From positions 1 through 64,000 of the forward strand of contig NWQT01000007.1 of the NCBI GenBank assembly GCA_002798295.1: a stretch of 64,000 nucleotides of DNA. The letters are read 5' to 3'. The position numbers were made by a program, and so were the translations under genes. This stretch comes from Lysobacteraceae bacterium NML07-0707 (lineage in GTDB: Bacteria > Pseudomonadota > Gammaproteobacteria > Xanthomonadales > Xanthomonadaceae). Positions within the stretch are counted from its first letter, which is position 1; the number at the start of each line of letters is the position of its first letter. Positions 29,720 to 41,593 of the stretch are shown piece by piece. The notes under the pieces are model-generated. The model saw nothing but the letters and a program-made list of their open reading frames with translations. It did not search any database and was not told the DNA's origin.

Positions 29720-30174
29720 CAGCCGTTTTCCTGTTTGATTTTGGCAGCCTCGGCGCGTGCCAGCTGGTCAACGCGCTCATTGTCCGGGTGGCCGGCATGG
29801 CCTTTGACCCAGCGCCAGTCCACCTGATGACGGCGCGCAGCCTCATCCAGTCGCTGCCACAGATCCTGATTCTTGACCGCATCGCCACCGCTGGTTTTCC
29901 AGCCGCGCCGCTTCCAGCCGGGCAGCCATTCGCTAATCCCCTGCTGCACATAACGCGAGTCGGTATGCAGCAGCACTTCGCACGGCTCGGTCAAGGCGTC
30001 CAGTGCGCAAATGGCAGCCATCAGCTCCATGCGGTTATTGGTGGTATTGGCCTCGCCACCGGAAAGGGTTTTCTCGCGGCTGCCATAGCGCAGTAATACG
30101 CCCCAGCCACCGGGGCCGGGATTGCCGAGGCAAGCGCCATCGGTATGCACTTCCACCTGTTTCAAGGCGCTCAT
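29719..30174 (-). CDS. rnhA: Ribonuclease HI
   Basis: 151 residues. Degrades the RNA strand of RNA:DNA hybrids. Catalytic residues are visible in [41 protein letters not shown] and [18 protein letters not shown], giving Asp, Glu, Asp and a C-terminal Asp plus His. Size matches E. coli RNase HI. It overlaps the upstream methyltransferase stop by 4 bp. Confidence 0.96.
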   Translation of the reverse strand: MSALKQVEVHTDGACLGNPGPGGWGVLLRYGSREKTLSGGEANTTNNRMELMAAICALDALTEPCEVLLHTDSRYVQQGISEWLPGWKRRGWKTSGGDAVKNQDLWQRLDEAARRHQVDWRWVKGHAGHPDNERVDQLARAEAAKIKQENG

Positions 30175-30830
30175 GCCACCACATCCATGGCCGGGCGCAT
30201 CCCTCTGGCCGGGATGCGGGTCAGGGGGATGCGGCGTTTTTCTGCCTGCAATACATAGGCCGCACGAATCCCGGCGCCGTGCTGCAGGCGTGCGTCCTCC
30301 CGAGGATGCCAGCGTGCGCCAAGCCCCAGGGTCAGGGCATCGGTCTGCAGCTGCGCCCGACGCAGGCTGCGCCGCCAGCTGAACGGCTCATGGGCCTGGA
30401 CATCCGCACCCAGCCAGTGTCGCCGGTAGGGCGAGAGCGGATTGAGCGCAAACAGCCACAATTTGCCGCCGGGCAAAAGCACCCGTGCGCATTCCGAAAG
30501 CCATGGCAAGGCACTGGCCGGGCTGCCCACATGCTGTACCACGATGGTCGCGATGGATTCGCTCTGCAGCGGCAACACATCTTGCGGGCAATGCAATTCG
30601 CCTCCCCAGCCCTGCCGCCGTGGCGATAGCCACACGCCCAGCGGCGCGCTGATTTGGGCAGGTCTTGCCGCTGCCGAGAACACCAGCCAGGGCAATCCAG
30701 GACGCGCTTCCAGCGCCTGTGCCAGCAGCCCGGTTTCACTTGCCAGCAACATCGCTGCGGCCTGACTGGCAAACCAGTCGGCAGGCGGTTCAGGTTGACG
30801 GCGGGCAGTCAGGACAGGCATCTTCGCCAT
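30171..30830 (-). CDS. Predicted SAM-dependent methyltransferase
   Basis: 219 residues. The fold of a class I methyltransferase is inferred from the central [20 protein letters not shown] followed by [20 protein letters not shown], the post-II/III region of the family. The N-terminal glycine-rich SAM loop is weak ([20 protein letters not shown]), so binding is not certain. Members of this group next to rnhA and gloB are common in xanthomonads. It is divergent from gloB, with only 5 bp between their start codons. Confidence 0.7.
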   Translation of the reverse strand: MAKMPVLTARRQPEPPADWFASQAAAMLLASETGLLAQALEARPGLPWLVFSAAARPAQISAPLGVWLSPRRQGWGGELHCPQDVLPLQSESIATIVVQHVGSPASALPWLSECARVLLPGGKLWLFALNPLSPYRRHWLGADVQAHEPFSWRRSLRRAQLQTDALTLGLGARWHPREDARLQHGAGIRAAYVLQAEKRRIPLTRIPARGMRPAMDVVA

Positions 30831-30835
30831 TCTAC

Positions 30836-31627
30836 GTGGACTTGCCCAATCTCCAAACCGTGTTGCCCCCTGCTCCGCTGCCCTTTGCCCATGACAACTA
30901 TCTGTGGTGGCTGCCCAACCGCGATACCGGCCCTGTGCTGGTTGATCCCGGCGAGGCCGCGCCGGTACTGGCGCGTTTTGGCGATGGCCCGGCGCCCTGT
31001 GCCATCTTGCTGACCCATCACCACGGCGACCATATCGGCGGCGTTCCGGCGCTGCTGGCGCATTGGCCGGAGATTGAAGTATTCGCCCCGCATGATGCGC
31101 GCATCCCCCATGCCAGCAGGCGCGTGGCCGCAGGCGATGTGTTGCAGGCCGGGGATTACCGCTTTGAAGTGATTGAAGTCCACGGCCATACCCGCAGCCA
31201 TGTCGCCTATTACGGGCATGGTTTGCTGTTCTGTGGCGATGCCCTGTTCAGCCTGGGTTGCGGACGGATGTTTGAAGGTGACGCGCCCACCATGCTGGCT
31301 TCGCTGGAGCGACTTGCGGCACTGCCCGCTGATACGCAGGTGTGTTGCGCGCATGAATACACGCTGGCCAACGCTGCCTTTGCCCGCACCGTCATGCCGC
31401 ACAATGCCGCATTGGCCGCGCGCATGGAAGCGGCCAAGGTGCAGCGTCAGGCCAACCAGCCGACGCTGCCGGTGCCGCTCTCAAGCGAGCTTGAGAGCAA
31501 CCCGTTTCTGCGCCTGGATGATGCCGAGGTACGCGCTGCCATCGCGGCCCATCAAGGCCAGCCCGCCACCAGCCGAATCGAGGCTTTTGCCTGCCTGCGC
31601 GGCTGGAAGGATGATTTTCGTGCATGA
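30836..31627 (+). CDS. gloB: Hydroxyacylglutathione hydrolase (glyoxalase II)
   Basis: 263 residues from GTG at 30836 (a TTG six bases later is an alternative). Converts S-lactoylglutathione to D-lactate in methylglyoxal detoxification. Metal ligands are in LLTHHHGDHIGG, EVHGHTRSHVAYYGHG, LFCGDALFSLGCGRMFEG and CCAHEYTLANAAFA; the C-terminal substrate-binding helix region ends with ESNPFLRLDD. No ATG is available near the family start. mltD begins inside its stop (ATGA). Confidence 0.92.
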   Translation: MDLPNLQTVLPPAPLPFAHDNYLWWLPNRDTGPVLVDPGEAAPVLARFGDGPAPCAILLTHHHGDHIGGVPALLAHWPEIEVFAPHDARIPHASRRVAAGDVLQAGDYRFEVIEVHGHTRSHVAYYGHGLLFCGDALFSLGCGRMFEGDAPTMLASLERLAALPADTQVCCAHEYTLANAAFARTVMPHNAALAARMEAAKVQRQANQPTLPVPLSSELESNPFLRLDDAEVRAAIAAHQGQPATSRIEAFACLRGWKDDFRA

Positions 31628-32922
31628 AAACTTTGCGATTTGCCCCACTGCTGTTATGCCTTGGCGCTTGGCCGTTGAAAGCCACGCCGCCTGCCAACGA
31701 AAACCCGCAGCCGGAAGCACCAGCGGCAGTATCGTCCCCCCAGACCGCAGCTGCGACTACCGCTGAAGCCGCCCTTGAGCCTGTTGCTCCAGTAGCTGAC
31801 GACATCCCTGTGGCGGAAAACACCGAAGTCGCAGTGCCGCCTGTCAAGGCAACCACGACCGCCGCCCCCGAGATGCGCAACGGTCTGGAAATCCATCAGC
31901 AACTGCTGGATAACCTCTCCGGCTCGGGCTGCGAAGCGGCCAATACGCGCTGGCGCAGCCATTACGCACGCGCACCGCAACGCCTGGCCAATCCCGACGA
32001 CGAACTGCTGGCGCTGCTTGGCTACGTCGTCGATGAAATCGTCAAGGCCGGCCTGCCCAGCGAATACGCACTGATCCCGTTTATCGAAAGCCGCTATAAC
32101 CCTTCAGCCAGAAGCGGCGCAGGCCCTGCCGGAATGTGGCAGTTCATCGGCACTACCGCCCGCAACCAGGGCATCACCATGAGCGGCAGTTACGACGGGC
32201 GTTATTCGGTCATCGAATCCACCCGTGCCGCCGTGCGTTATCTGCAGAACCTGCACAAGATGTTCGGTGGCAACTGGCAACTGGCGATGATGGGCTATAA
32301 CGCCGGTGAATATCGCATACTCGGCGCCATTCGACAGAGCGGGCAATCGCCGCGCAATGCCGACCTTGGCAAAATCAACAGTGGCATCCCCGCCATCAGC
32401 CGTGCTTATGTGGAAAAACTCCACTCCATTTCCTGCCTGATGAAGCAGGCCGGACGGCAAGCCGACTGGCGTGCCAAACTCGATCGGCCAGTGCCGCGTC
32501 TTGTCGCCAGCGAAGCGGGCAACGCCACCAGCCTGCAACAATGGGCGCAAACGCGCGCGCTCAACCCCGCCATGCTGGCACGCCTCAATCCCGCACTTGC
32601 CAGCGGCGCCTTGCGCACTGGCCAGCACGCGCCACAACTCCTGGCTCCGGCTGTCAGCCCGTCAGCGGCCGTGGCGGCGGCAACGGCTCGCCGCGCGTTG
32701 GGCAGCAGCGTCATCGCCAGCGGCAGTGCCGCAGGCCAACTTGCAAGTAATGGTCAACACGCCCGCCCAGTCACCTACACCGTCAAGCCCGGTGATTCCC
32801 TGTGGAGCATCACCCGCCGCCATGGCATCAGCAGCATGGAGCTGATGCGCCTGAACGGCCTGCGGCCGACTTCCACACTACGCCCAGGTATGGTTTTGAA
32901 GCTCGACGAAACCCGTCCGTAA
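31624..32922 (+). CDS. mltD: Membrane-bound lytic transglycosylase D
   Basis: 432 residues. A signal sequence ([20 protein letters not shown]) is followed by a low-complexity Ala/Pro/Glu linker (residues ~20-85), a SLT goose-lysozyme domain with catalytic Glu155 ([10 protein letters not shown], then [10 protein letters not shown] and [11 protein letters not shown]), a second Ala-rich linker and one C-terminal LysM ([19 protein letters not shown], residues ~385-430). It cleaves peptidoglycan glycan strands to 1,6-anhydro products. A single LysM is fewer than the two in E. coli. No lipobox Cys is seen, unlike E. coli MltD. Confidence 0.9.
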   Translation: MKTLRFAPLLLCLGAWPLKATPPANENPQPEAPAAVSSPQTAAATTAEAALEPVAPVADDIPVAENTEVAVPPVKATTTAAPEMRNGLEIHQQLLDNLSGSGCEAANTRWRSHYARAPQRLANPDDELLALLGYVVDEIVKAGLPSEYALIPFIESRYNPSARSGAGPAGMWQFIGTTARNQGITMSGSYDGRYSVIESTRAAVRYLQNLHKMFGGNWQLAMMGYNAGEYRILGAIRQSGQSPRNADLGKINSGIPAISRAYVEKLHSISCLMKQAGRQADWRAKLDRPVPRLVASEAGNATSLQQWAQTRALNPAMLARLNPALASGALRTGQHAPQLLAPAVSPSAAVAAATARRALGSSVIASGSAAGQLASNGQHARPVTYTVKPGDSLWSITRRHGISSMELMRLNGLRPTSTLRPGMVLKLDETRP

Positions 32923-32968
32923 CGGGCAAACTACAGGCTTTCAACCAACCGCAAACGGAGCAGCAAGC

Positions 32969-33757
32969 ATGGGTTTCCTGCAAGGCAAGCGCGCACTCAT
33001 CACCGGCATCGCCAGTGAGCGCTCCATCGCCAACGGCATCGCCGAGGCCATGCGCCGCGAAGGCGCAGAACTGGCATTCACCTACCAAAACGACAAGCTC
33101 AAATCGCGTGTCGAGGCCGCCGCCAAAGAATACGGCAGCAATATCGTCATCCCCCTGGATGTTTCATCCGATGCGCAAATCGCCGATTGTTTTGCCGAGC
33201 TTGGCAAACACTGGGACGGCTTTGACATCCTGATTCATGCCATCGCCTATGCCCCGCGCGAAGCCATCGCCGGGCAGTTCCTCGATGGCCTCACCCGCGA
33301 AAACTTCGCCATCGCCCATGATATTTCCGCCTATTCGCTGGCGGCATTGGCCGCTGCAGCGCGTCCGATGATGGCCGGTCGCAACGCTGCGGTGCTGACG
33401 CTCTCCTATCTTGGTGCCGAGCGCGCCTTGCAGGGCTATAACGTGATGGGGGTCGCCAAGGCCAGCCTGGAAGCCACGGTGCGCTACCTGGCCTATAACC
33501 TTGGCCCCGAAGGCATCCGCGTCAATGCCGTGTCCGCAGGCCCCATCAAGACCCTGGCCGCCGCCGGCATCGGCGGCTTCCGCAAAATTCTGGGGCATGT
33601 GGAAGAAAACGCGCCACTGCGCCGCACGGTTACCATCGAAGAAGTCGGCAATGTCGCCGCCTTCCTGTGCTCGGATCTTGCCAGCGCCGTCACCGGCGAA
33701 GTCACCTATGTCGACTCCGGCTACAACATCCTGGGCATGACGGGTCTCAACGACTGA
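32969..33757 (+). CDS. fabI: Enoyl-[acyl-carrier-protein] reductase (NADH)
   Basis: 262 residues. Catalyses the last step of fatty-acid elongation. The NAD site is [20 protein letters not shown]; the catalytic pair is Tyr157 and Lys164 in [20 protein letters not shown]. Length and motifs match the triclosan-target FabI family. A possible terminator hairpin follows at 33784. A clean ribosome binding site (GGAGCAGC) precedes the ATG. Confidence 0.95.
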   Translation: MGFLQGKRALITGIASERSIANGIAEAMRREGAELAFTYQNDKLKSRVEAAAKEYGSNIVIPLDVSSDAQIADCFAELGKHWDGFDILIHAIAYAPREAIAGQFLDGLTRENFAIAHDISAYSLAALAAAARPMMAGRNAAVLTLSYLGAERALQGYNVMGVAKASLEATVRYLAYNLGPEGIRVNAVSAGPIKTLAAAGIGGFRKILGHVEENAPLRRTVTIEEVGNVAAFLCSDLASAVTGEVTYVDSGYNILGMTGLND

Positions 33758-33783
33758 GCCACGCGCTCAAACTCGGCAAAACG

Positions 33784-33809
33784 AAAGCCCCCGAAAAATC
33801 GGGGGCTTT
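33784..33809. terminator. Bidirectional hairpin between convergent fabI and ppiD
   Basis: AAAGCCCCCGA, loop AAAA, TCGGGGGCTTT: 11 bp stem. T-runs on either side are short, so efficiency is uncertain. Confidence 0.65.
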
Positions 33810-33828
33810 GCTTTGCTGCTGGCTTCAA

Positions 33829-35799
33829 TCAAAGCTGGCTTTCGGCCACATCTATCTTGACTTGCTTGCGCAGCTGCGCCACCAGGCTCATCGCTGCCTG
33901 ATTGCCACTGCCAACTGCCAGCTGCTGACGCAAGAGCTCACGCTCGGCAGGCGGCATGGTCTGGTCATCCTTGCCATCGTGCACTGCACGCACCTGGAAC
34001 ACCATCCAGCTGCCATCGGGCAGCTGCACATGCCCGGCCGAAGGTGCAGCCTCAGTAGGCTTGGGCGCTTCAAAAATGGCTTTCATCGCATCGGCAGTCA
34101 GCACCGGCAGATGCCGCATGATGCCCGGCAAGTCGCGCAGCTGTGCGCCCACTGCCGCAGCCTGAGCTGCCAGCGGCTCACCCTTGCGCAGCGCAGCCAG
34201 CATATCGTCAGCCGTCTTTTGAGCCGCCTTGGAAGCACGGTCGGCACGCACAGCGGCGACCACCTGGTCACGCACCTTGTCCAGCGCCAGCGGCTGTTGT
34301 CCCTGATGCGAAACCACGCGCAGCAGCACACTGTGATCGGCAGTGATATTCACCGGGTCACTCACGCCACCACTTTGAATGCGGCTATCGGAGAACGCCT
34401 CGCGCTGTACCGCCGGCAAGGCCAGGATGCCCTGCCCTGCGCCCTTGGCAAGCGTTGCCTTCTCTACAGTCAGACCATGCTTTGCCGCAGCCTCGGCAAA
34501 GCCTGCCGGGTTTTTCATCAAATCATCCACCAGGGTGCCCAAAAGCGTGTTATAGGCGCGCTCACGGCCATTGGCCTGCTCTTCGCGCAGCAGCTCCTCA
34601 CGCACTTCTCCAAAGCTGCGGGTGGTACCGCCACGCACCTCACGCACCTGGATGACATGCCAGCCAAAATCGCTCTTCACCGGGCCGGCAATCGCCACGC
34701 CATCGGTGGCAAACACCGCGTCTTCAAACGGTTTGACCATCATGCCATTGCGCTCAATCCAGCCCAGGTCACCGCCATTGGGCGCAGAGCCAGCATCCGC
34801 CGAATTGGCCTTGGCAAGTGCGGCAAAATCAGCCCCGGCACGCGCCTGGGCGGCCAGTTGGGCGGCTTTTTCCTGTGCCGCTTTCTGCGCATCGGCGCCC
34901 GCAGCGGCATCGGCCTCAATCAGGATATGCGACACCAAACGCTGCTCGGCCGTCCCAAAGCGGGATTTCTGCGCCTCATAGCGGGCACGCAGTTGTGCCT
35001 CATCGGTGCCTGGCTCGGGCAGATTGGCTGCATTGACCTCGACATATTCCAGCGTGACCGTTTCCGGCGACTGGTAATCATCGCCATGCCCCTTGTACCA
35101 GGCCTCGACTTCGGCTGCGCTGACCTCGGCGGTGTCCGGCTTCAATTCAATATGCAGTGCAGAGACATCCCGCTTTTCCAGCAGCAAGGACAGCAAGCGC
35201 TCGCCGTAGGGCTTGGAAACAAAGGCCGAGCGCGCCAAGGCGCCAGTGAGCGCCACTGTCATCAAATCATCGCGCACCGTGGCTTCAAACATCCGCGGCG
35301 TCATCGGCGGATTGGCGCCAGAAAGCATCGCCTGATAGCGCTGCGCATTGAACTTGCCGTCCACCTGGAACTGCGGATAGCTCTGGATGCTGCGCCGCAC
35401 CAGTTCATCGGGAATCACCATGCCCGCTTCACGCGCCGCGATCTGAGCCAGGCGCTCGTCCACCATCATGTCCAGAATGCGGCGCTTGTTCTCGGCCGAC
35501 TCAAAGGCACGGCTATCGAATTGCTCGCCCTGCGCCTGACGCGCCTGATTGCGTTCGACATCAAGCCGGATGCGGAAATCCTGAAGGCTGATTTCCTCCT
35601 CGTCCCAGAGTTTGGATAGCGGCCAGATGGACGGTGCCGACTGCCACCAGCCAGGCGGCGTCTTGATCTTGGCAGCATAGTTTTCCATCCGTCCGGTCAT
35701 GTAGTCGCCAATGCCAAACAGGGCAAATGGCACAATCAAAAGACCCAAAATAACCGTGGCGACCCAGCCACTGGATTTTTCACGAAGTGCTTGCAGCAT
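33829..35799 (-). CDS. ppiD: Peptidyl-prolyl cis-trans isomerase / periplasmic chaperone PpiD
   Basis: 656 residues. A short cytoplasmic N-terminus and one transmembrane helix (VATVILGLLIVPFALFGIGDY, ~residues 13-33) anchor a large periplasmic SurA-like region. A parvulin domain (RLVSHILIEADA, then GGDLGWIERNGMMVKPFEDA and SDFGWHVIQVREV) is near the middle. PpiD sits at the SecYEG exit and assists folding of secreted proteins. Start at 35799 matches the family (MLQALREKSSGW); the upstream open frame has no similarity. Confidence 0.92.
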   Translation of the reverse strand: MLQALREKSSGWVATVILGLLIVPFALFGIGDYMTGRMENYAAKIKTPPGWWQSAPSIWPLSKLWDEEEISLQDFRIRLDVERNQARQAQGEQFDSRAFESAENKRRILDMMVDERLAQIAAREAGMVIPDELVRRSIQSYPQFQVDGKFNAQRYQAMLSGANPPMTPRMFEATVRDDLMTVALTGALARSAFVSKPYGERLLSLLLEKRDVSALHIELKPDTAEVSAAEVEAWYKGHGDDYQSPETVTLEYVEVNAANLPEPGTDEAQLRARYEAQKSRFGTAEQRLVSHILIEADAAAGADAQKAAQEKAAQLAAQARAGADFAALAKANSADAGSAPNGGDLGWIERNGMMVKPFEDAVFATDGVAIAGPVKSDFGWHVIQVREVRGGTTRSFGEVREELLREEQANGRERAYNTLLGTLVDDLMKNPAGFAEAAAKHGLTVEKATLAKGAGQGILALPAVQREAFSDSRIQSGGVSDPVNITADHSVLLRVVSHQGQQPLALDKVRDQVVAAVRADRASKAAQKTADDMLAALRKGEPLAAQAAAVGAQLRDLPGIMRHLPVLTADAMKAIFEAPKPTEAAPSAGHVQLPDGSWMVFQVRAVHDGKDDQTMPPAERELLRQQLAVGSGNQAAMSLVAQLRKQVKIDVAESQL

Positions 35800-35899
35800 G
35801 TGATTTCCGTAAACGCAAAACGTAGCCGGGCAGTTTAACCTGCCTCCGGGCGACTTGCTTGCCCTCTTGCTGCCACTCAGGCAATGAGCCACCACTTAC

Positions 35900-35931
35900 G
35901 AAAACAAAAAACCCCGCATTGCTGCGAGGTT
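35900..35931 (-). terminator. Terminator of tRNA-Asp
   Basis: Minus strand AACCTCGCA, loop GCAA, TGCGGGGTT (G-T pair) followed by TTTTTGTTTTC. Confidence 0.8.
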
Positions 35932-35943
35932 TCATGCATCAAA

Positions 35944-36020
35944 TGGCGGAGCGGACGGGACTCGAACCCGCGACCTCCGGCGTGACAGGCCAGCATTCTA
36001 ACCAGCTGAACTACCGCTCC
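35944..36020 (-). tRNA. tRNA-Asp(GTC)
   Basis: 77 nt with encoded CCA. Acceptor GGAGCGG/CCGCTCC, anticodon loop CTGTCAC between CTGGC and GCCGG, T-arm GGTTCGAGTCC. Confidence 0.95.
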
Positions 36021-36033
36021 GCGAAGAATTGAA

Positions 36034-36062
36034 ACTATACAACCAAGTTTTGAATCTTGCAA
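36034..36062 (-). promoter_or_regulatory. Sigma-70-type promoter of tRNA-Asp
   Basis: On the minus strand TTGCAA (36062-36057), 17 bp spacer, TATAGT (36039-36034), 13 bp upstream of the tRNA. Confidence 0.6.
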
Positions 36063-36142
36063 CAACTTTTTATCGATTTTTTGCCTGAATGCTTACATTC
36101 ACTGCAAACTGCCGATCTTTGCCATTGCCAGACCTGCCAAGT

Positions 36143-36164
36143 TTTAGGGAGTGATTTAGGGAGT
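36143..36164. repeat. Direct repeat tttagggagt x2 downstream of tRNA-Val
   Basis: tttagggagt at 36143-36152 and 36155-36164, 12 bp apart, 36 bp past the tRNA-Val 3' end. Possible leftover of an integrative element (see findings). Confidence 0.5.
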
Positions 36165-36199
36165 ACCCCTTTCCACAACACCTAACCCTCTGATCTATA

Positions 36200-36274
36200 T
36201 GGTGGGAGCTGAGGGGATCGAACCCCCGACCCTCTCCTTGTAAGGGAGACGCTCTACCGCTGAGCTAAGCTCCC
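36200..36274 (-). tRNA. tRNA-Val(TAC)
   Basis: 75 nt with encoded CCA. Acceptor GGGAGCT pairs with AGCTCCC, anticodon loop CTTACAA between TCTCC and GGAGA, T-arm GGTTCGATCCC. Confidence 0.95.
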
Positions 36275-36330
36275 GTCACAAAGGCTCAAAGCCCGTGCGG
36301 GCGCGCATCATAACCTTGTTTTTCGGATAC

Positions 36331-36364
36331 TGCAAACAAAAGCCCGGCACACTGGCCGGGCTTT
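36331..36364 (-). terminator. Terminator of hupB
   Basis: Minus strand AAAGCCCGGC, loop CAGTGT, GCCGGGCTTT followed by TGTTTGC. Lies between hupB and tRNA-Val. Confidence 0.8.
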
Positions 36365-36382
36365 GCACAACGCCTTGGCGGA

Positions 36383-36655
36383 TCAGTTGACCGCGTCTTT
36401 CAGCGCCTTGCCAGCCTTGAAGGCCGGCGCCTTGGAAGCGGCGATGGTCAGGGCTTCACCGGTCTTGGGGTTACGGCCAGTGCGCTCGGCGCGCTCGCGC
36501 ACTTCAAAGCTGCCAAAGCCGGCGATGGCAACGGTGTCGCCCGAGCTCAGCGCATTGCTAACAGCACTAATGAAGCCATCCAGTGCACGGCCGGCATCGG
36601 CCTTGGTCAGGTTGGCGTGCTGGGCGATGGCTTCGATCAGATCAGCCTTGTTCAT
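36383..36655 (-). CDS. hupB: DNA-binding protein HU-beta
   Basis: 90 residues, start [20 protein letters not shown] with AAGGAG 8 bp upstream. Histone-like dimer that bends and wraps DNA. Arm region [20 protein letters not shown] carries the intercalating Pro. The C-terminus [16 protein letters not shown] is typical of HU-beta. lon-hupB order, 268 bp apart, with its own promoter at 36763 and a terminator just after. Confidence 0.96.
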   Translation of the reverse strand: MNKADLIEAIAQHANLTKADAGRALDGFISAVSNALSSGDTVAIAGFGSFEVRERAERTGRNPKTGEALTIAASKAPAFKAGKALKDAVN

Positions 36656-36762
36656 TCTTGGACTCCTTGGGGTTTGTAGTTGACAGCATCCGCTGCCTTG
36701 TGGTGAACCGCGCCGGGACTCGCCGCGGGGTAAGGATTTTGCAGCTTGGCCGCGAACTGCCT

Positions 36763-36791
36763 TTTATACAACCAGCCGCCAACAGGGGCAA
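36763..36791 (-). promoter_or_regulatory. Sigma-70-type promoter of hupB
   Basis: Minus strand TTGCCC (36791-36786), 17 bp spacer, TATAAA (36768-36763). Leaves a ~100 nt leader before the ATG at 36655. Confidence 0.6.
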
Positions 36792-36923
36792 GGAAAATGC
36801 GACGCTTGCCACCCTTTGTTGCGCCTGCCGAGCCTATGCACGCCTGTATGGCTGGCCAAACAGCTTAAGACTGGCAAGTGGCCAAACGCCGTGCACAGGC
36901 AGCGCCGGTAGCCTTCAAAGGCT

Positions 36924-39395
<2,472 letters not shown>

Positions 39396-39446
39396 TGTTT
39401 TCTCCATAGCTGGCGCAGCAAGTCGCGCACTTGGTTGACAGGGCAT

Positions 39447-39475
39447 GTATGGGGGCAGGCCGCCCCGCATACAAG
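39447..39475 (-). promoter_or_regulatory. Sigma-32 (heat-shock) type promoter of lon
   Basis: Minus strand CTTGTAT (39475-39469), 14 bp spacer, CCCCATAC (39454-39447); compare CTTGAAA and CCCCATNT. It lies 51 bp before the lon ATG and after the clpX terminator. Confidence 0.6.
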
Positions 39476-39485
39476 CACTTTGGCA

Positions 39486-39513
39486 TAAAAAACCCCGGCT
39501 GCCTGCCGGGGTT
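39486..39513 (-). terminator. Terminator of clpX
   Basis: Minus strand AACCCCGGC, loop AGGCA, GCCGGGGTT followed by TTTT. 14 bp after the clpX stop. Confidence 0.85.
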
Positions 39514-39527
39514 TTGCGACATCCGGA

Positions 39528-40820
39528 TTATTGGCCTGAAGCCTTGGGCAAAGCCTCGTCCTCGGCCTTGGGCTGATAAATCAGGAACGGCTCGGTCTTG
39601 TGCTCAATCACTGACTCATCCACCACCACCTTGCTGACATTCTCTGCCGAAGGCAGGTCATACATGGTGTCGAGCAATGCGCTTTCGACAATGGTGCGCA
39701 GGCCACGCGCGCCGGTCTTGCGCTTGAGCGCCTTGCGGGCGATGGCTTGCAGGGCATCCTGACGGAACTCCAGCTCCACGCCTTCCATTTCAAACAGCTT
39801 CTTGAACTGCTTGGTGATGGCGTTCCTGGGTTCGGTGAGAATCTTCACCAGCGCTGCTTCATCCAGTTCTTCGAGTGTAGCGACCACCGGCAGGCGACCG
39901 ACAAATTCCGGAATCAGGCCAAACTTGACCAGGTCTTCAGGCTCGACATCGGCCAGCAGCTTGCTGACATCAGCCTTGCGTTCGCTGGATTTGACCTTGG
40001 CGCTGAAGCCAATGCCACCGGCTTCGGTGCTGCGCTGCTGAATCACCTTGTCAAGGCCGGCAAACGCGCCGCCAACGATGAACAGGATATTGCGGGTATC
40101 GACCTGCAAGAAGTCCTGCTGCGGGTGCTTGCGACCGCCCTGCGGCGGCACACTGGCGATGGTGCCTTCAATCAGCTTCAAAAGCGCCTGCTGTACGCCT
40201 TCGCCGGAAACATCGCGGGTAATCGACGGGTTTTCACTCTTGCGGCTGATTTTGTCGATTTCATCGATATAGACGATACCCTGCTGCGCTCTTTCCACAT
40301 CGTAATCGCATTTTTGCAGCAGCTTCTGGATGATGTTTTCCACGTCCTCGCCGACATAGCCCGCTTCGGTCAGGGTGGTGGCATCGGCCATGGTGAAGGG
40401 CACATTGAGCATCCGCGCCAGCGTTTCGGCCAACAAAGTCTTGCCCGAGCCGGTGGGGCCGACCAGCAGGATATTGCTCTTGGCAAGCTCGACATCATCG
40501 GACTTTTGCCGGCTTTCGATACGCTTGTAGTGGTTGTAAACCGCCACTGCCAGGGTTTTCTTGGCACGCGCCTGACCAATCACGTACTGGTCAAGCACCT
40601 CAAGGATTTCCTTGGGCTTGGGCAGTGAGCTGCGCGCACTTTGGGGCTTTTCGGCCAACTCATCACGGATGATGTCATTGCACAGTTCCACGCACTCATT
40701 GCAAATATAGGCGTTGGGCCCGGCAATCAGCTTGCGTACGTCTTTCTGGCTCTTGTCGCAAAAATTGCAGTAAAGCGTCTGTTTGCCCTCACCCGGAGGA
40801 ATCTGGCTGTTGTCAGTCAT
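39528..40820 (-). CDS. clpX: ATP-dependent Clp protease ATP-binding subunit ClpX
   Basis: 430 residues from [20 protein letters not shown]. The N-terminal zinc-binding domain has Cys18, Cys21, Cys40, Cys43. AAA+ motifs: Walker [21 protein letters not shown], Walker [15 protein letters not shown], sensor R region [13 protein letters not shown], and IGFSAKV within the IGF loop-like region for ClpP docking. It unfolds substrates into ClpP. It follows clpP after 113 bp that holds a GC-rich inverted repeat (~40885-40915) lacking a T-run. Confidence 0.97.
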   Translation of the reverse strand: MTDNSQIPPGEGKQTLYCNFCDKSQKDVRKLIAGPNAYICNECVELCNDIIRDELAEKPQSARSSLPKPKEILEVLDQYVIGQARAKKTLAVAVYNHYKRIESRQKSDDVELAKSNILLVGPTGSGKTLLAETLARMLNVPFTMADATTLTEAGYVGEDVENIIQKLLQKCDYDVERAQQGIVYIDEIDKISRKSENPSITRDVSGEGVQQALLKLIEGTIASVPPQGGRKHPQQDFLQVDTRNILFIVGGAFAGLDKVIQQRSTEAGGIGFSAKVKSSERKADVSKLLADVEPEDLVKFGLIPEFVGRLPVVATLEELDEAALVKILTEPRNAITKQFKKLFEMEGVELEFRQDALQAIARKALKRKTGARGLRTIVESALLDTMYDLPSAENVSKVVVDESVIEHKTEPFLIYQPKAEDEALPKASGQ

Positions 40821-40933
40821 TTCGTGCGGTTTCCGTATACATTGCAACCTGCCCGGCACCAGCGCGCAGGCTGTTACCGAGAATAGCACAGGCCGGAGGA
40901 TGCCCCCGGCCTGTAGCATCCGCCTTCTGCGGC

Positions 40934-41563
40934 TTAATTGGCCTGGATGGTTTCATCCGGGCGCTGGCTCAGCACCTCGTCAATCAGGCCGTATTCACGC
41001 GCAGCTTCGGCACTCAGGAAGCGATCGCGCTCCATGTCCTGGGCGATGCGCTCCACCGGCTGGCCGGTGTGATGGGCATACAGCTCGTTGAGGCGTTGGC
41101 GCAGGTAGAGGATTTCCCGCGCCTGGATTTCAATATCCGTCGCCTGCCCCTGTGCCCCGCCGGAAGGCTGGTGAATCATCACCCGCGAATTGGGCAGGGC
41201 ATAACGCTTGCCCTTGGCGCCGGCCATCAGCAGCATCGACCCGGCACTGGCGGCCTGGCCGATGCAGATGGTGCTGACATCGGGCTTGATGAATTGCATG
41301 GTGTCGTAAATCGCAAGCCCGGCCGTCACCACCCCGCCGGGGGAGTTGATATACAGGCTGATGTCCTTTTCCGGGTTTTCCGCTTCCAGGAACAGCAGCT
41401 GCGCGACCACCAGATTGGCGACCTGATCGTCGATCGGCCCTACGAGAAAAATCACCCGCTCTTTCAAAAGGCGCGAATAGATATCGAAGGCACGCTCGCC
41501 GCGGCTGGTCTGCTCGACCACCATCGGCACCAGGTTCAGGGCTTTGGTTTCAAGACTCATCAA
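40934..41563 (-). CDS. clpP: ATP-dependent Clp protease proteolytic subunit
   Basis: 209 residues. Catalytic Ser106 in [10 protein letters not shown] and His131 in [12 protein letters not shown], with Asp near residue 180. A short N-terminal propeptide is likely, as in E. coli ClpP. Two Met codons begin the frame (41563 or 41560). It forms the tetradecameric barrel fed by ClpX. Start is 30 bp after the tig stop, the standard tig-clpP spacing in gammaproteobacteria. Confidence 0.97.
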   Translation of the reverse strand: MMSLETKALNLVPMVVEQTSRGERAFDIYSRLLKERVIFLVGPIDDQVANLVVAQLLFLEAENPEKDISLYINSPGGVVTAGLAIYDTMQFIKPDVSTICIGQAASAGSMLLMAGAKGKRYALPNSRVMIHQPSGGAQGQATDIEIQAREILYLRQRLNELYAHHTGQPVERIAQDMERDRFLSAEAAREYGLIDEVLSQRPDETIQAN

Positions 41564-41593
41564 ATTCTCTCAAGCTCGATGGCAATGGCCGGA

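Noticed and set aside
40883-40916. Terminator between clpP and clpX
   Set aside because: A GC-rich inverted repeat is there, but no T-run follows it on the minus strand; it may be a pause or mRNA-stability hairpin only.
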